Shown here piece after piece: positions 23,401-35,142 of a stretch of DNA of 38,364 nucleotides (within the stretch, counting starts at the first letter, position 1; the number at the start of each line of letters is the position of its first letter). The stretch comes from Leucogyrophana mollusca (Eukaryota > Basidiomycota > Agaricomycetes > Boletales): assembly GCA_021014945.1 (NCBI GenBank), contig MU266581.1, forward strand, positions 1-38,364. Reading direction: 5' to 3'. The position numbers and the translations under genes are program-made. The notes beneath the pieces were generated by a model, which saw only the letters and a list, made by a program, of their open reading frames with translations, was not told the DNA's origin and ran no database searches.

Positions 23401-26400
23401 AAGATGGATGATCTCCCCTTCTACTGCATCGGTTTCAAGAGCGCAGCGCCCGAGTTCACTCTCCGCACGCGTATATGGGCGTCTCTTCGGGCCCAGACCC
23501 TCTATCGCACAGTTTCTGGAATGATGAACTATGCTAAGGCCATCAAGCTTCTCTACCGTGTTGAGAACCCTGAAGTAGTGCAGCAGTTCGGTGGCAACAC
23601 GGACAAGCTGGAGCGCGAGCTGGAACGTATGGCCCGACGCAAGTTCAAGTTTGTCGTCTCCATGCAACGGTTTTCGAAATTCAACAAGGAGGAGCACGAG
23701 AACGCAGAGTTCCTGCTTCGTGCATACCCGGACTTGCAGATCGCGTACCTCGAGGAAGAGCCGCCGCGCAAGGAAGGTGGCGATCCACGGCTATTCTCCG
23801 CACTCATTGACGGGCACTCGGAATTCATCCCGGAGACGGGACGTCGGCGTCCCAAGTTCCGTATCGAACTCCCTGGTAACCCTATCCTTGGTGACGGAAA
23901 ATCAGACAACCAGAACCACGCTATCATCTTCTATCGCGGCGAATATCTCCAGCTCATCGATGCCAATCAGGATAACTACCTCGAAGAATGTTTGAAGATC
24001 CGTAACATCCTTGGGGAGTTCGAGGAATATTCTGTTTCGACGGAAAGTCCCTACGCTCAGTACGGTCATAAAGAGTTTAAAAAACCACCCGTTGCCATTG
24101 TCGGCGCCCGCGAGTACATCTTCTCGGAGAATATTGGTATTCTTGGCGATCTTGCTGCCGGGAAAGAGCAGACGTTCGGTACTCTGTCCGCCCGTGCTTG
24201 GGCTTGGATCGGTGGCAAGCTCCATTACGGCCATCCCGATTTCCTCAACGCTCTGTACATGAATACTCGTGGCGGTATTTCGAAGGCTCAAAAGGGTTTG
24301 CATCTCAATGAGGATATCTTCGCTGGCATGAACGCCATCGGTCGTGGCGGACGTATCAAGCACACCGAATACTATCAATGTGGTAAAGGTCGTGATCTCG
24401 GGTTCGGTACAATCTTGAATTTCCAGACGAAGATTGGGACCGGAATGGGGGAGCAGATGCTCAGTCGCGAATACTACTACATGGGAACTCAGCTCCCTAT
24501 CGATCGGTTCCTTACGTTCTACTACGGACATCCAGGCTTCCACATCAACAACATGCTTGTCATTCTCGCCGTGCAATGCTTCATCGTCACTAGTAAGTTT
24601 TTGGTATCCGTCGTCAGAAGGCTCGCTAACAACACTTCTTCAGTGGTTTTCCTCGGAACCCTGAATTCCTCTATCACGGTTTGTCAATACTCCGCGACTG
24701 GGACTCTCCTGCCCGGCATGGATGGATGTTACAACCTCACACCCGTGTTCGACTGGATTCACCGCTGCATCATCAGTATCTTTTTGGTGTTTATGATCGC
24801 CTTCCTGCCGCTGTTCATTCAAGGTAAGTCGCCCAACCTCTTGGGTAGTGGTCAATCTAACATCATTCTAGAATTGGTCGAACGTGGGACAGGCCGGGCC
24901 ATAATCCGTCTTGGAAAGCAGTTTATGTCCTTATCACCCGTGTTCGAGGTGTTTTCGACCCAGATTTACACACACTCCATCATCAGCAATCTAACGTTTG
25001 GTGGGGCTCGGTATATTGCGACTGGACGAGGTTTTGCGACCACGCGTATCTCCTTCAGCATTCTCTTCTCTCGATTTGCTGGACCGAGCATCTATCTGGG
25101 CATGAGGACTTTGATCAGTCTTCTCTATGTCACGATGTCGTTGTGGACGCCATACCTGATCTACTTCTGGGTCTCTATTCTCGCCCTCTGCGTTGCTCCT
25201 TTCCTGTTCAACCCACACCAGTTCGCCTTCACCGACTTCATCATTGATTATCGGTGAGTGGTTCCACTCTTTTTTATGGGATTTCAAATACTAAGGTCTT
25301 AACAGGGAATTCCTCCGCTGGATGTCTCGTGGAAACTCTCGCTCGCATAACAACTCTTGGATCGGCTACTGTCGCCTCTCTCGCACCATGATTACTGGTT
25401 ACAAGAAAAAGAAGCTTGGTCTCCCGTCCGAGAAGCTTTCCGGTGATGTACCTCGTGCAGGGTGGCGGGCGGTGATTGTTTCGGAGGTCATCTTCCCGAT
25501 AGTGATGGCGGTTCTGTTCATCATCGCCTACATGTTCGTGAAGGCATTCCCAGACAATACCGGTCGACTCCCACCGAGCCCGTTGATTCGTATCGCCGTC
25601 ATCTCTCTTGGGCCTATTGTTTGGAATGCCGCAGTCCTGTTGGTGCTTTTCATTGTGTCGATATTCCTTGGCCCCATGCTGGACCCGACTTTCCCCATGT
25701 TCGGCTCAGTTATGGCCACCACTGCACACGTCCTCGGTGTGGTTGGAATGCTGGGCTTCTTCGAGTTCCTTGTAAGTCGTTGACGTTTCTTTGGAATGTC
25801 GATGCTAACCCTCGGTATAGTGGTTCCTTGAAACTTGGAATGCCTCTCACGCTGTACTCGGTTTGATTGCTGTCATCGCTATCCAGCGGGCAATCCATAA
25901 GATTCTCATCGCGGTGTTCCTTTCGCGCGAGTTCAAGCACGACGAGACCAACCGAGCATGGTGGACAGGAAGATGGTACGGACGAGGCCTTGGTTCGCAT
26001 GCCATGTCTCAGCCCGCTCGAGAGTTCGTTGTCAAGATCATCGAACTGTCGTTGTGGAGCTCGGACCTACTCTTGGGTCACTTCCTATTATTCATGCTGA
26101 CACCCCCAATCCTATTCCCTTTCGCCGACCGCCTGCACGCCATGCTTCTGTGTAAGTAGTACAACCTCATCGGAGTGATGACCTTGTCGACTGACCAAAC
26201 TTGCAGTCTGGTTGCGCCCATCCAAGCAGATCCGTGCCCCCCTCTACTCTCTCCGGCAGAAAAAGCAGCGCCGCTGGATTGTAAGTCGCTCGGCATTCTA
26301 CTTTCGGCGACATCCTAACGATGGTGATAGATCGTCAAATACGGCACCGTATACGTGTTGGCTATCCTTATCTTCGCGGCACTCATAGTGCTTCGTGAGT

Positions 26401-26509
26401 ATTCTCGCTATGCGTTTGGTGTATACGTCGCTGACATATTCACCGTTATTTAGCTGCGGCCTTCCGCACCACAATCCACTTCAACTGCACTCTATGCACA
26501 AATCTGTAA
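20495..26509 (+). CDS. FKS1: 1,3-beta-D-glucan synthase catalytic subunit
   Basis: Plasma-membrane enzyme polymerising UDP-glucose into cell-wall 1,3-beta-glucan, with Rho1 as regulatory partner; target of echinocandins. Exons: 20495-20738, 20793-21055, 21106-21729, 21782-22792, 22850-23164, 23212-24592, 24644-24823, 24872-25253, 25306-25771, 25821-26151, 26207-26280, 26331-26394, 26454-26509, giving 1796 aa, the usual size. Order: disordered Ser/Asp-rich N-terminus; FKS1 N-terminal domain ([20 protein letters not shown], about 275); first helix bundle (about 395-700) containing hot-spot-1 [10 protein letters not shown] (about 603); long cytosolic catalytic region with [38 protein letters not shown] and [19 protein letters not shown]; then the second helix bundle, with hot-spot-2 DWIHRCII near 1315. 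No break is seen. An in-frame ATG at 20531 is an alternative start. Confidence 0.97.
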
Positions 26510-27091
26510 TGACCTCATCTTCCATCCATATCATCCGTAATCCCATAGACTATCCACTATTACTTGTACGCTTCCTTCCATTTTGTGCCGTTCCACCATT
26601 CTTGCGCCGGACACTTGCCATGGACCCTTCCAATATGTCTTGTCCTGACATCGATCAGCACGTATTACATGGACATTTCTGGTGTAATGTACAGATACGA
26701 ACTTGACGAACAATATTAGATCATGCTTGAATCTGCTGCCAGTTGCCGGGTCATATTCATAGAGATATATATTTCGATGTTTTCTTTTACGAGGGTCGCA
26801 GAAGGGCATAAGTCGTCCTGAGCAAGGCGACGATCGACAGCAATTTGATTGCACAGTAAGCAAACCTTTCTATAATTCGTTCAATGGCAAGACTCTGACT
26901 CATTCCTTGAATACGTACCCCCATCAAGCTGTGGCGTTCTTGATGCGCTGCGACGGGTGGGACCACGTCCCACGTGACCTTGAAGAGAACGCGAACTTTT
27001 AGGCTCCGACAGGGGCATAAATTGACGCGTTTTCCTTCTGACTGTTCTTTAACTTCTCTTCTCATAGTCCCTACAGCGTCGCTGTTAAGAC
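26510..27091. other. Intergenic region FKS1 / F-box gene
   Basis: About 580 bases between tandem genes. Low-complexity pyrimidine stretches; no gene recognised. A CATAAAT at about 27016 lies about 75 bases before the F-box ATG and could act as a weak TATA. Confidence 0.4.
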
Positions 27092-29597
27092 ATGGTGCAA
27101 ACAAGGTCTGCGGGCAAGAAGCTTGTAGACGCTTATCCTCGGCTCATAGAGTCTGCACCTCAAAGTCCAGACTACCACTCTGAGTCCGAGTCCGAGGAAG
27201 ACACCCACCGCGCGCAAAAGCGCCGAAAGCCTTCCAAAGCCAGCAATAAAAAAAGTACTGCAATTACATCGAAAGGCCCTGTGGTAAAGAAGCGCCGTGG
27301 CAGGCTCGAAATGATGCCGACCATGAATTTGGATGTTTTGTTCCAGGTAGCTGCCTCATGTTGCGTTTTCCGTTTCCAGCTAACATTGAGCATTCAGATA
27401 CTGAGCTTGCTGCATCCGATGGACCTACTCAATCTTGCACGCACTACCCAGGCATTTCGTCATCTGCTGATGCGAAAATCTTCGGCTTTTGTGTGGAAGA
27501 CTGCACGTCTGCAGATCGAAGGCTTCCCGGACTGTCCTCCCGACCTGAGTGAGCCAGCGTATGCAAATCTCGCATTTTACCCTCACTGTCACGTAAGCAT
27601 GGCTTTAACTGCAAGTTTGTTTTATAACTTTATCGCATTACAGAGCTGCGGGAAAATTGCATACATTGTCCTTTGGCGGTTCCGCGTGAGGTATTGCGCT
27701 GGGTGCAAACAGCGGAAGTGAGTGTTGTACACATCACGAGAGAATTCCCATCCGTGACAATCTCAGTTCAAGGGATGTCGATTTTTATGATTATCCTCGG
27801 CGTGACATTCCCCGTGGAGTCCTTCCGGTCGCCTTTAGTGCGTTCTCATGGCTGAAATGAAGGGCTAATTAATGAACTGGCTGACTAGGAGGCAACTCGT
27901 CCCGTCGACAATATCATACATCTGACTACGTGTCGCTGTGTGAGGCACTGGATAAACCAGACAGCAACCGTGAAGAAATTCTGTCTCGCTTCAGCTCTCG
28001 AACTGCCGCCATCAACGAGGTGCGCATCTTCAGTCGCCACTACTGACGTTTGCTTAGATGACCCCCCCCCCCCAGCATGCCGATTTGTGTGAATCCTGGC
28101 AGCGGTCTAATCTTAAAGCTCGCAAAACCAGCCTACGGGACGTCAGGGATTCACGGAGACTCGAGTAAGTTACGTACGAACGTTTTAACCGGGGTTTACG
28201 TTGACTCTTCGTCGTCCAGGATAATGGCTTGGTTGGAAGACACAGGATTCAAACCAGAGATCGACTTCATTGGGGCATATCGGTTCGCTGGGCATGCCAT
28301 CTTTAAAGAGTCCCAAGCACTAAACAATCGAAGTGAGCCTATATGTGTAGTTCATTGGTGATGATTGGGTTCATGGTTCTCACAGCATGGCCCCGGGTTC
28401 GTTCGATTCTTACCAATTACATGACTTCCATCAGAGAGCGTCGACTGGAGAAGACCGTATATTCTCCGCGCTGCGAACAACTCGTGCTAGCATACAAACT
28501 CTACATGCAGCACCCTGCACCACCTGGTGCAGCCTTCGAATACTTGCCTCACGTCGCCGACCTCTCAGTGCTCCCTGAATTTGATAACGTCATTACACTG
28601 CCCGAAGATGTTGTCGTGGGCATTGAAATGTTTACCCCCGGTTTTGCACAGATCCCGTCTTTCGTCCCAAGATGGCGAGAAGCAGCCGACAGGGAACTAG
28701 CAAACTTCTGTCTCGGCACAGAATGGGACTCGGGCACGCACGCGGATGCAGTCAAGCGCCTCCAGCTTGCTAGCTCTGTGTTCTCTGCTACAGGGGAATA
28801 CTGCGAAGACATTGCTTTCTATCCACAAATACTTTCGCACCACTGTCTCACTCAAGTTCCGCTGAAACCCTATTCTGGCGACGGAGACTCTCTGACCAGC
28901 TTGCGATGGTCTGCGCTGGGCGGACATCCGTGGGGCACCATGAAACTTGGTGTAAGTTTGCTCACGGCGGCAGCTAGTGTAGTACGTGTTTGTGGCTTGG
29001 ACCCAGAGCACGCTACCCAGGATGACATGGACAAGCGAGACGCAAGACTTGTCTGTGAGAGGTGCTCTACCCACCTGCCTGGAGGGGAGCGGATGCGAAA
29101 ATCTATGACCTGGCGAGCCGCGGTGAGTGTAATCTTGCTTTCAAACTGGTGTTTCTGAGCCCTCTCCATTTCCAGATTGCTCACTCTAGACGGTGGCATC
29201 CCGGGCCAGTGACGTGGACCATCCTCGAAGACGAAACTGACCTTGCCAGGGTCAGATCCCTCGAGGCAGCCGCGTTGCCGCGGGAATATAAGAAAATGTA
29301 CCATCACACATATTCCTGCACACTGTGTCAACGCAGCTGTGGGGACGCGGGGAGATGGGAATATTTGCAGCAACATCTTATCCACAGGTGAGTGTTTTGT
29401 TGTTCGAGTCAACTGACCCCGAACGAAAACCTGACGAACCTGGGGACATACATAGGCATGGCATTCCGGAGAACGAATTGAACGCGGACAAACCAAGTCA
29501 TTGCATCCCGCTTTGGGATTTTGCTCCCAATGACCCGCTCCCCGTTGATCTGATAGACGAGGGATCACGGGACGTCGAGGAGCAAAAAATAGCTTAG
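27092..29597 (+). CDS. F-box domain protein with C-terminal Cys/His cluster
   Basis: Probable substrate receptor of an SCF ubiquitin ligase; target unknown. Exons: 27092-27346, 27398-27592, 27644-27717, 27767-27837, 27889-28019, 28076-28164, 28220-28332, 28386-29122, 29176-29387, 29456-29597, giving 672 aa. Residues 1-75 are hydrophilic with acidic (SESESEEDTH) and basic, NLS-like (KRRKPSKASNKK, KKRRGR) blocks. The F-box follows (MNLDVLFQ / ILSLLHPMDLLNLARTTQAF, about 78-120). Next is a Cys module (HCHSCGK...VRYCAGCKQR), then charged helical repeats that could form a coiled coil (KARKTSLRDVRDSRRLEIM). The tail has CTLCQRSCGDAGRWEYL followed by QQHLIHRH, a zinc-finger-like C-x2-C...H-x4-H. This layout is common among expanded Agaricomycete F-box proteins. 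The intron at 28020-28075 ends in a run of twelve C before its AG. Confidence 0.85.
28062..28073 (+). repeat. Homopolymer C12 inside an F-box gene intron
   Basis: Twelve C immediately precede the AG at 28074-28075 and serve as the polypyrimidine tract of that splice acceptor. The nearer-consensus TTAG at 28057 would lead to an early stop. Confidence 0.8.
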
Positions 29598-31931
29598 CAT
29601 AAGCTGTTCCTTACCTTGCTGTAGGAACAAGGGACGGTTTGACGGCGCCGCAGAACTATAATGGCTAGCCATCGGATGTCGAAAGAGCAGTTCAGGGGTC
29701 ACAGACCTAAAGCGTTGAGTATTGAATATTGGGATTGATATGTTTGTTCTATCGGAATACAATACTAAGGAGAGGCTTTATGTGTACCCTTTTTAGATCT
29801 CAACCGCTTCTAATTCGTATCTTCCCTTTTGTCAATCTTGTCTAATCTGTCCGGATCTCCTTAGGCATTAATGAAATGTATTTTTACGACCGTGCACTCC
29901 TTTCCCTAGCAATTATCCCAACTACTGCTGATATTTGTGGTTGCAACCTGACCGTGCCGCTCCTGGCTAGGACTTCTCAATCTCGGTGCCAACCTTTCGT
30001 TGGCGATGCAGGTGCTAAGACATTGTACTACTCTGCAGGCTTTTTCGGCCCGCCTGGGTTTCCCGTGGGTTGGAAAGGCGCCTGCCTGGTTCATGTGAAC
30101 CTTCTGATCGCTACGGGTTGAAGAAATATACTTATCCTGCGGGTTAGCTAACATTCCTAACTGCGGCGGCGGCGCCCTACCCTCAATTTGGATTAAATGC
30201 GAAAGTGTAGTGTATGTAGTAGGCGTCGAGTGTTATGTGCAGCTGATTTAATGTGTTATAGTGTTACTCGCCTCAGATGAGACGAGGCTCTGCTGCACGA
30301 GATATCCGAGGAGAGTATCAAGTTCGCTCGGTGCTTTATCCCTCTTCCATAACGAACGAGCAGCGCTGCAAAATGGGATAGATTGTCAGGTCTACGATCT
30401 GTAGGGTCGCTAGAAGTGCTTACGGGACCAGAGCATGCTCAACGAACACAGGTGCAAAACAACGGTGAAAAAGGCGATAGACTCCATGATAAATAAATTT
30501 AAATGCGTTGCACCAGAAAGTCGTAAGGAGGCTGCGAGTGAAGGAGATATTAAAAGGGTCTGAGGTTAATTAGTTGGCGAGATTGTAAAATTATGGTGAA
30601 CAAGCTGCACACAGGAGCTCGTCAGATACACCGAAGGCAAATATGCGAAAAGGTGCTTACTATCCGGTACTTGTGAGAGAAGTTAGAGAACATAGAGTGA
30701 AAGCAATGGTCCTTTTATATATCCCCACCAGTTACGTGATATTGCGGTCCTTGGGAAGGCAGGAATATCTCGTCAATGAAACAGTACATTCATGGCTCTG
30801 CAAAGAGTTCATGGATTTCAAAGATTGATGGGGTCAGCGTTAGATGAACTCGCTGTGCAGGGTCTGCGGCGAGGCGCAGTTAACCTGGAGGAGGTATCAG
30901 GCACGAGAGGCTGGATCCTATTTGTGGGGGAAGGTCCGCAAAGGGCTGTCCGAGAAAGGATGGGAACCACTTGTTCAATGTACGCTGAAGGGGAAAACTC
31001 AAAATATAATTTACTCACCTTCGTCCCGTTCTACAATTCCATTCCCTACGTCGGCAAAAAGTATGGGTTGTGAGAATGGATTGTTAGGCAGTGGCCTCCA
31101 TCAAGATACTCCGCTTTTCTGATCATGGCAGGAGAAACGCGATCAAAAGTCGCGTCTCTCGCGGTCACTGGTATATGTGTTTCTCAATACATCAGTTGGC
31201 GTCCGCAGGCCGGGCGGCACGACATAACCTAGAAGGCAGAAGATACGAAGACCTGAAGATATGAGCAAGAATTGCCCTTCGAAATTGCTTGATTGGCCTG
31301 TGCCAGTCATACAGGACGAGAAGGCAAACGTACGCTCCCTGCCGGAGGTTGGCGGCTATTATGCAACCCGAAGCACACATCTTTTGACCTGTAGCGCTGG
31401 CAGTGTGTGCAAGCGCCACAGTGGCTGTATTGCCCAGTGTCAAACCGCCTCATCTGAGAGGCTGTAGTGCGTGGGACTTGCCTTTGGGAGATCCACGTGG
31501 GATGCCGCCATGGTGCTGGGTCGAGGACACTGCGCCAAAGTCCCGGGATCAGGCAAAGCAGAACGCGAGAATGCACCTACGAAATGAAAAATTCTTGTTA
31601 GAGTCCAAGCTTGATAGCTCACGTCCATGTTGTCTGGTGACTGTCCTCGAGAAATCACTGCAGGGATGCTACACTCGAGAAGGACAAGCTGGGCTTATAC
31701 TCCGCTGCGCTCCAGAACAAAAGCCTTTCTCAATTTGGCGTGAAAGAATTCTCGAAGAGTCGAACCAAGCTGTAGACCAACCTCCAGACGCGAAAATCTA
31801 CGGGTTTCGTGGGTCTCGTCCTTTCACTGACTAACAAGCTCCGCTGAGTGACATTAGGTGACTTACGTCCCAGAAGTTGCAGCTCAGTCTCTTATTCGCA
31901 AACCCCGACGATCTCACAGCAAGCTGCAACG
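29598..31931. other. 2.3 kb region without a recognisable gene
   Basis: No spliced gene could be supported. A single open frame at 31403-31834 (143 codons) has no recognisable motif and a composition rich in Cys, Arg and Trp unlike the neighbours; it sits in what is probably the VelB promoter or leader. The stretch 30160-30640 is AT-rich. No tRNA or known structural RNA was identified by eye. Confidence 0.4.
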
Positions 31932-33175
31932 ATGGACTTCACGCAGCCGCAGGCGCGTCGAACGACACTCTCATGCATCAATAACCCCATAGACTTTACT
32001 ACCGGCCAGTTCGTGGGTCAGACAATCCGTGCTGAGCTGGTTGAGATTCAGAAGGCAGACTTGGGCCGAAAGTATGTGCTAATTTCTTTACCTGTCGTCG
32101 AATTCGGCTCAGTGTTCGTAAGGTATGCTAGGGTGGACAGGCGCCCACTTGATCCACCACCAGTCGTACAACTCAAATTGTACCATGTTTACCACCGTGG
32201 AACACCGCAGCAGTTCGAAAGAGAAGTAGATAACTACGAGTGAGCAGTCTCCTCCATTTACTGTCGAAAATAAAATAAAATAACTTTTGCCAGCGATGTG
32301 CAGAATCTCGGGCTCCTGTGCAACGTGGATCTTTTCCCGGTGCCCAAAGAACGTGAAATGTCCCCGCAGCAAATATCGTACCAAGCATCGATGCCCCCCA
32401 ATTACCCGGCTCAGTCTTCCACCTCATACCTGCCACCTCCATATCACCCAGTTCATCAGTTGCATCCTCAGTCTCAACTTTACCCAGTAGTACCTATGGC
32501 ACAATTGCCTCCACAATTGCCTCCACTCACCGTCCCGGAGCGTCCGAGCACACTTCACGGGCAGCCTTTGCCTAGGTCACCTGTAGTGATCACTCACTTC
32601 GGCTCGCACCCCATTACCGAGGAGATGAAGTGCACAACTGCCCTCTCGGGTGCTACTTTCATCCAACCAGCGAGCTTTGATTACCAAGGGAAGAAAGCAC
32701 TCGTGTTCGTCTTCGCGGTACATAGACTTTTCGATTTCCTTGTCTTGCAAGTGGGACTGACTGATCCCGTGCTTTCGCTCATAAAGGACCTTGCCGTAAA
32801 GATAGAAGGAACCTTCTTCCTGCGATACCGCTTCTTTGACATCTTCTCTCGGAGCGCCAATCACGAGGACCTCCCTGTTCAGGCCGAGTGCTATGGAGGA
32901 GATTTCCGAGTATACTCCACGAAGGAATTTCCTGGCTTACGTCCGTCGACTGAATTGACGAAAGTAAGGCGGACATCATCCTCCACAGTGTTTTGTACTG
33001 ACTTCACTTTGAATAGCAACTTGCTAGATTTGGCGTACGGCTTAATATCCGGGAAACCGAACGGAAGCGTAAAAGGAAAGAAGACCGAAGCGCCAGCCCT
33101 GGCTCGCGTCCTACGAAAGGAAAACGCAGAGCTAGCGACCGCGGCAGTGGCAGTGACTACGACGCATTTTGTTAA
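31932..33175 (+). CDS. velB: Velvet-domain regulator VelB
   Basis: Fungal developmental and secondary-metabolism regulator that dimerises with VeA or VosA and binds DNA through the velvet fold. Exons 31932-32071, 32123-32239, 32294-32717, 32787-32963 and 33017-33175 give 338 aa. The first half of the velvet domain contains FVGQTIRAELVEIQKADLGR, KYARVDRRPLDPPPVVQLKL and DVQNLGLLCNVDLFPVP (about 25-103). A Pro/Gln-rich insertion follows (about 105-197). The second half has TALSGATFIQPASFDYQGKK, FVFADLAVKIEGTFFLRYR, VYSTKEFPGLRPSTELTK and LARFGVRLNIRETERKRKRK. A velvet domain split by a long low-complexity insertion is the hallmark of VelB, which is why I prefer it to VosA. The basic C-terminus may be nuclear targeting. 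Intron 32718-32786 is 69 nt and has no stop in frame. Confidence 0.92.
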
Positions 33176-35142
33176 ATGCATGACGCCCCCTGCGGACACC
33201 AATACCGCTCCCATCGCACGCGATGCACCGCGAACTATGTACGATACAAGATCACCCCCCACTTCGAAGCATTATTAGGATACATGAACCTATATTTCTA
33301 TTTCATACTCATACTCTATCAATACAAGATTCTGTTCATAGGTTGAAGCGTTTATGTGGCGATAGTAATGTAGCATCGCGCTAAGAAGGTACAGTGTAAG
33401 TCACTAAGAGACGGCAACTCTGCTGTGCCTCTAAATGACCTCCCCGCACCGCCAAAAAGAAATTTTGATAGGAAACATGGGTATAAATTTAAGTTCCTGG
33501 ACCCGAATGGGCTCCAGGTCCAAACCCGTTAATTCGTCGCAGCTTTTGCATCCGGTCCGAAGCCCCCTTACAGTAGTTTTTACCCACGCCATTTCTGTAT
33601 CCGAAAATGTACCACAGCTTCAGTTAAGGGGCTTCTTTTTTCGTTTGGTTCGAGCACCCTCACTACTTGACCGCCGCTACATTGTACTAAGCTTTCATAC
33701 GGTCTCTCCCGACCTCACGAAACCTTTCAATATTTTAAATTGTCAAATGGTGGAGGAAATGGTAGGCCGGGTCCAGGGGGTGCCCGAAGGGCTGTTGTAT
33801 TCTTGAAAATCACCCTGATTACATAATCATTCAGATTTGTGATCAAAATTTTACTTTTTGTTCTTTGGTGTGGGGGAGCTCGGGTGGGGTTCATTAACTT
33901 CATTCAAATCATATAAGATACATAGGAATCACAACAACTAGTCTAGTATCACAATGCAAGAGAGAGGGTCAGAACTGTGGTACAGGATGTAAGCAAGGAA
34001 TAGTGTCACAACCAAGTTTCTACTAAATTTCTGAGTAGGAGTCAAGTGGGAGTGTTCAAGTTCAGTCCTTGGCAACCCCGGCAAAGTGAGCTAAGCGATC
34101 CATGTGTACCATTTATGGTAACTCCGACTGATCTTTGCTTCAAATTCAGATTTGGGACAGGCCAAAATTCTATATGAAGGAATTTTAGAGAAGTGGTGAG
34201 GTAGAATTACAGCCATTTGCTTAAAGATGTAGCACCCACAAACATATGGAAAGCAAGAGTGATCAGCTACAAACATTGACTGACAGTTACCGTAGAAGGT
34301 AAATATATGGGGAGGACCTCGGTCAGTCCTATTCCATGTCATTGTTCATATCCAAGTGTCTCTCCATTATCCGTTTTGTCATGACACTTTACGGCTATCA
34401 ATTCTCACTGGCATCTCCTGCTTTGCACAATCTGCACACAGACCTACGTCAGGCTCTCAGCCAACCACTCTGATTTGGCAACAGAGCTTTTTGGAGTCAG
34501 TGCACGTCAGGCACTACAAAATGGAATGGTGTGCTCTTACATCTCTGTCAATCTTTTTCACTTGGCAGTAGCATGGAGACATTTGGATGGGGCTGCTGTG
34601 TGTGAGGTGTGGCTTTTTGTTCTGCTCGAAGTCTGGTTTCAGCTGATGGGGAGCAAGTACTGTACCTATTACGTGAGATCTTTACAAAGTTTCCCCACAG
34701 CAGTTGCCTACTTATCACCTTGGTGTGTAGACTTCATCCAGGAAATGCTTTGTATAGACGCTCAGGTCATGATCTACATATTCTGCCCATCAGAGAGCTC
34801 CTTCCACTGACATACTAATATCCAGTGACTGATGAAGGCTGGCTGCAATTTCAGAATGACTGAGTTCTGGGGTGACCAGTCCCAACAAGTGTCTGTTGGC
34901 ATGTGCGGTATGATCTGTTGCCTCGGCTGATTTAGAGTGGGGCTGATCTTGTACACAGTTCCAGAACAGCCTGAATCTCAAAGATCAAGGGTGTGTCTTC
35001 ACCAATCATCGAGCACCTTCAGCCGAGAGACACTCAGATCCCAATATTACTCAGTCACAGCAATAGAAGTCTTTATAGCAAATTGTTTAGTGGGGTGTGC
35101 ATGTATTCCTTGTGACAATATCAGTCTCTGCTATACATCCTC
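33176..35142. other. 2 kb spacer crossing into CpG-depleted DNA
   Basis: The left part (to about 33780) has normal CpG content and holds a pair of 10-bp inverted repeats. From about 33.8 kb CpG becomes rare and the sequence is richer in TG/CA and A/T. Open frames at 34475-34810 (+) and 34091-34342 (-) have no motif I recognise and are probably chance in stop-poor sequence. Confidence 0.45.
33496..33777. repeat. Possible small inverted-repeat (MITE-like) element
   Basis: CCTGGACCCG at 33496-33505 is matched exactly by its reverse complement CGGGTCCAGG at 33768-33777. The enclosed unit is about 280 bases, non-coding. The arms do not extend beyond 10 bp and I see no clear target duplication, so this may be coincidence. 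Confidence 0.25.

Noticed and set aside
31403..31834. 143-codon open frame before VelB
   Set aside because: No recognisable motif and overlapping open frames on both strands. More likely leader or promoter sequence, though a long uORF cannot be excluded.
34475..34810. 111-codon open frame upstream of the alpha-kinase
   Set aside because: No motif, odd composition (many Trp and Cys), and it lies in CpG-poor, stop-poor DNA where long frames arise by chance.
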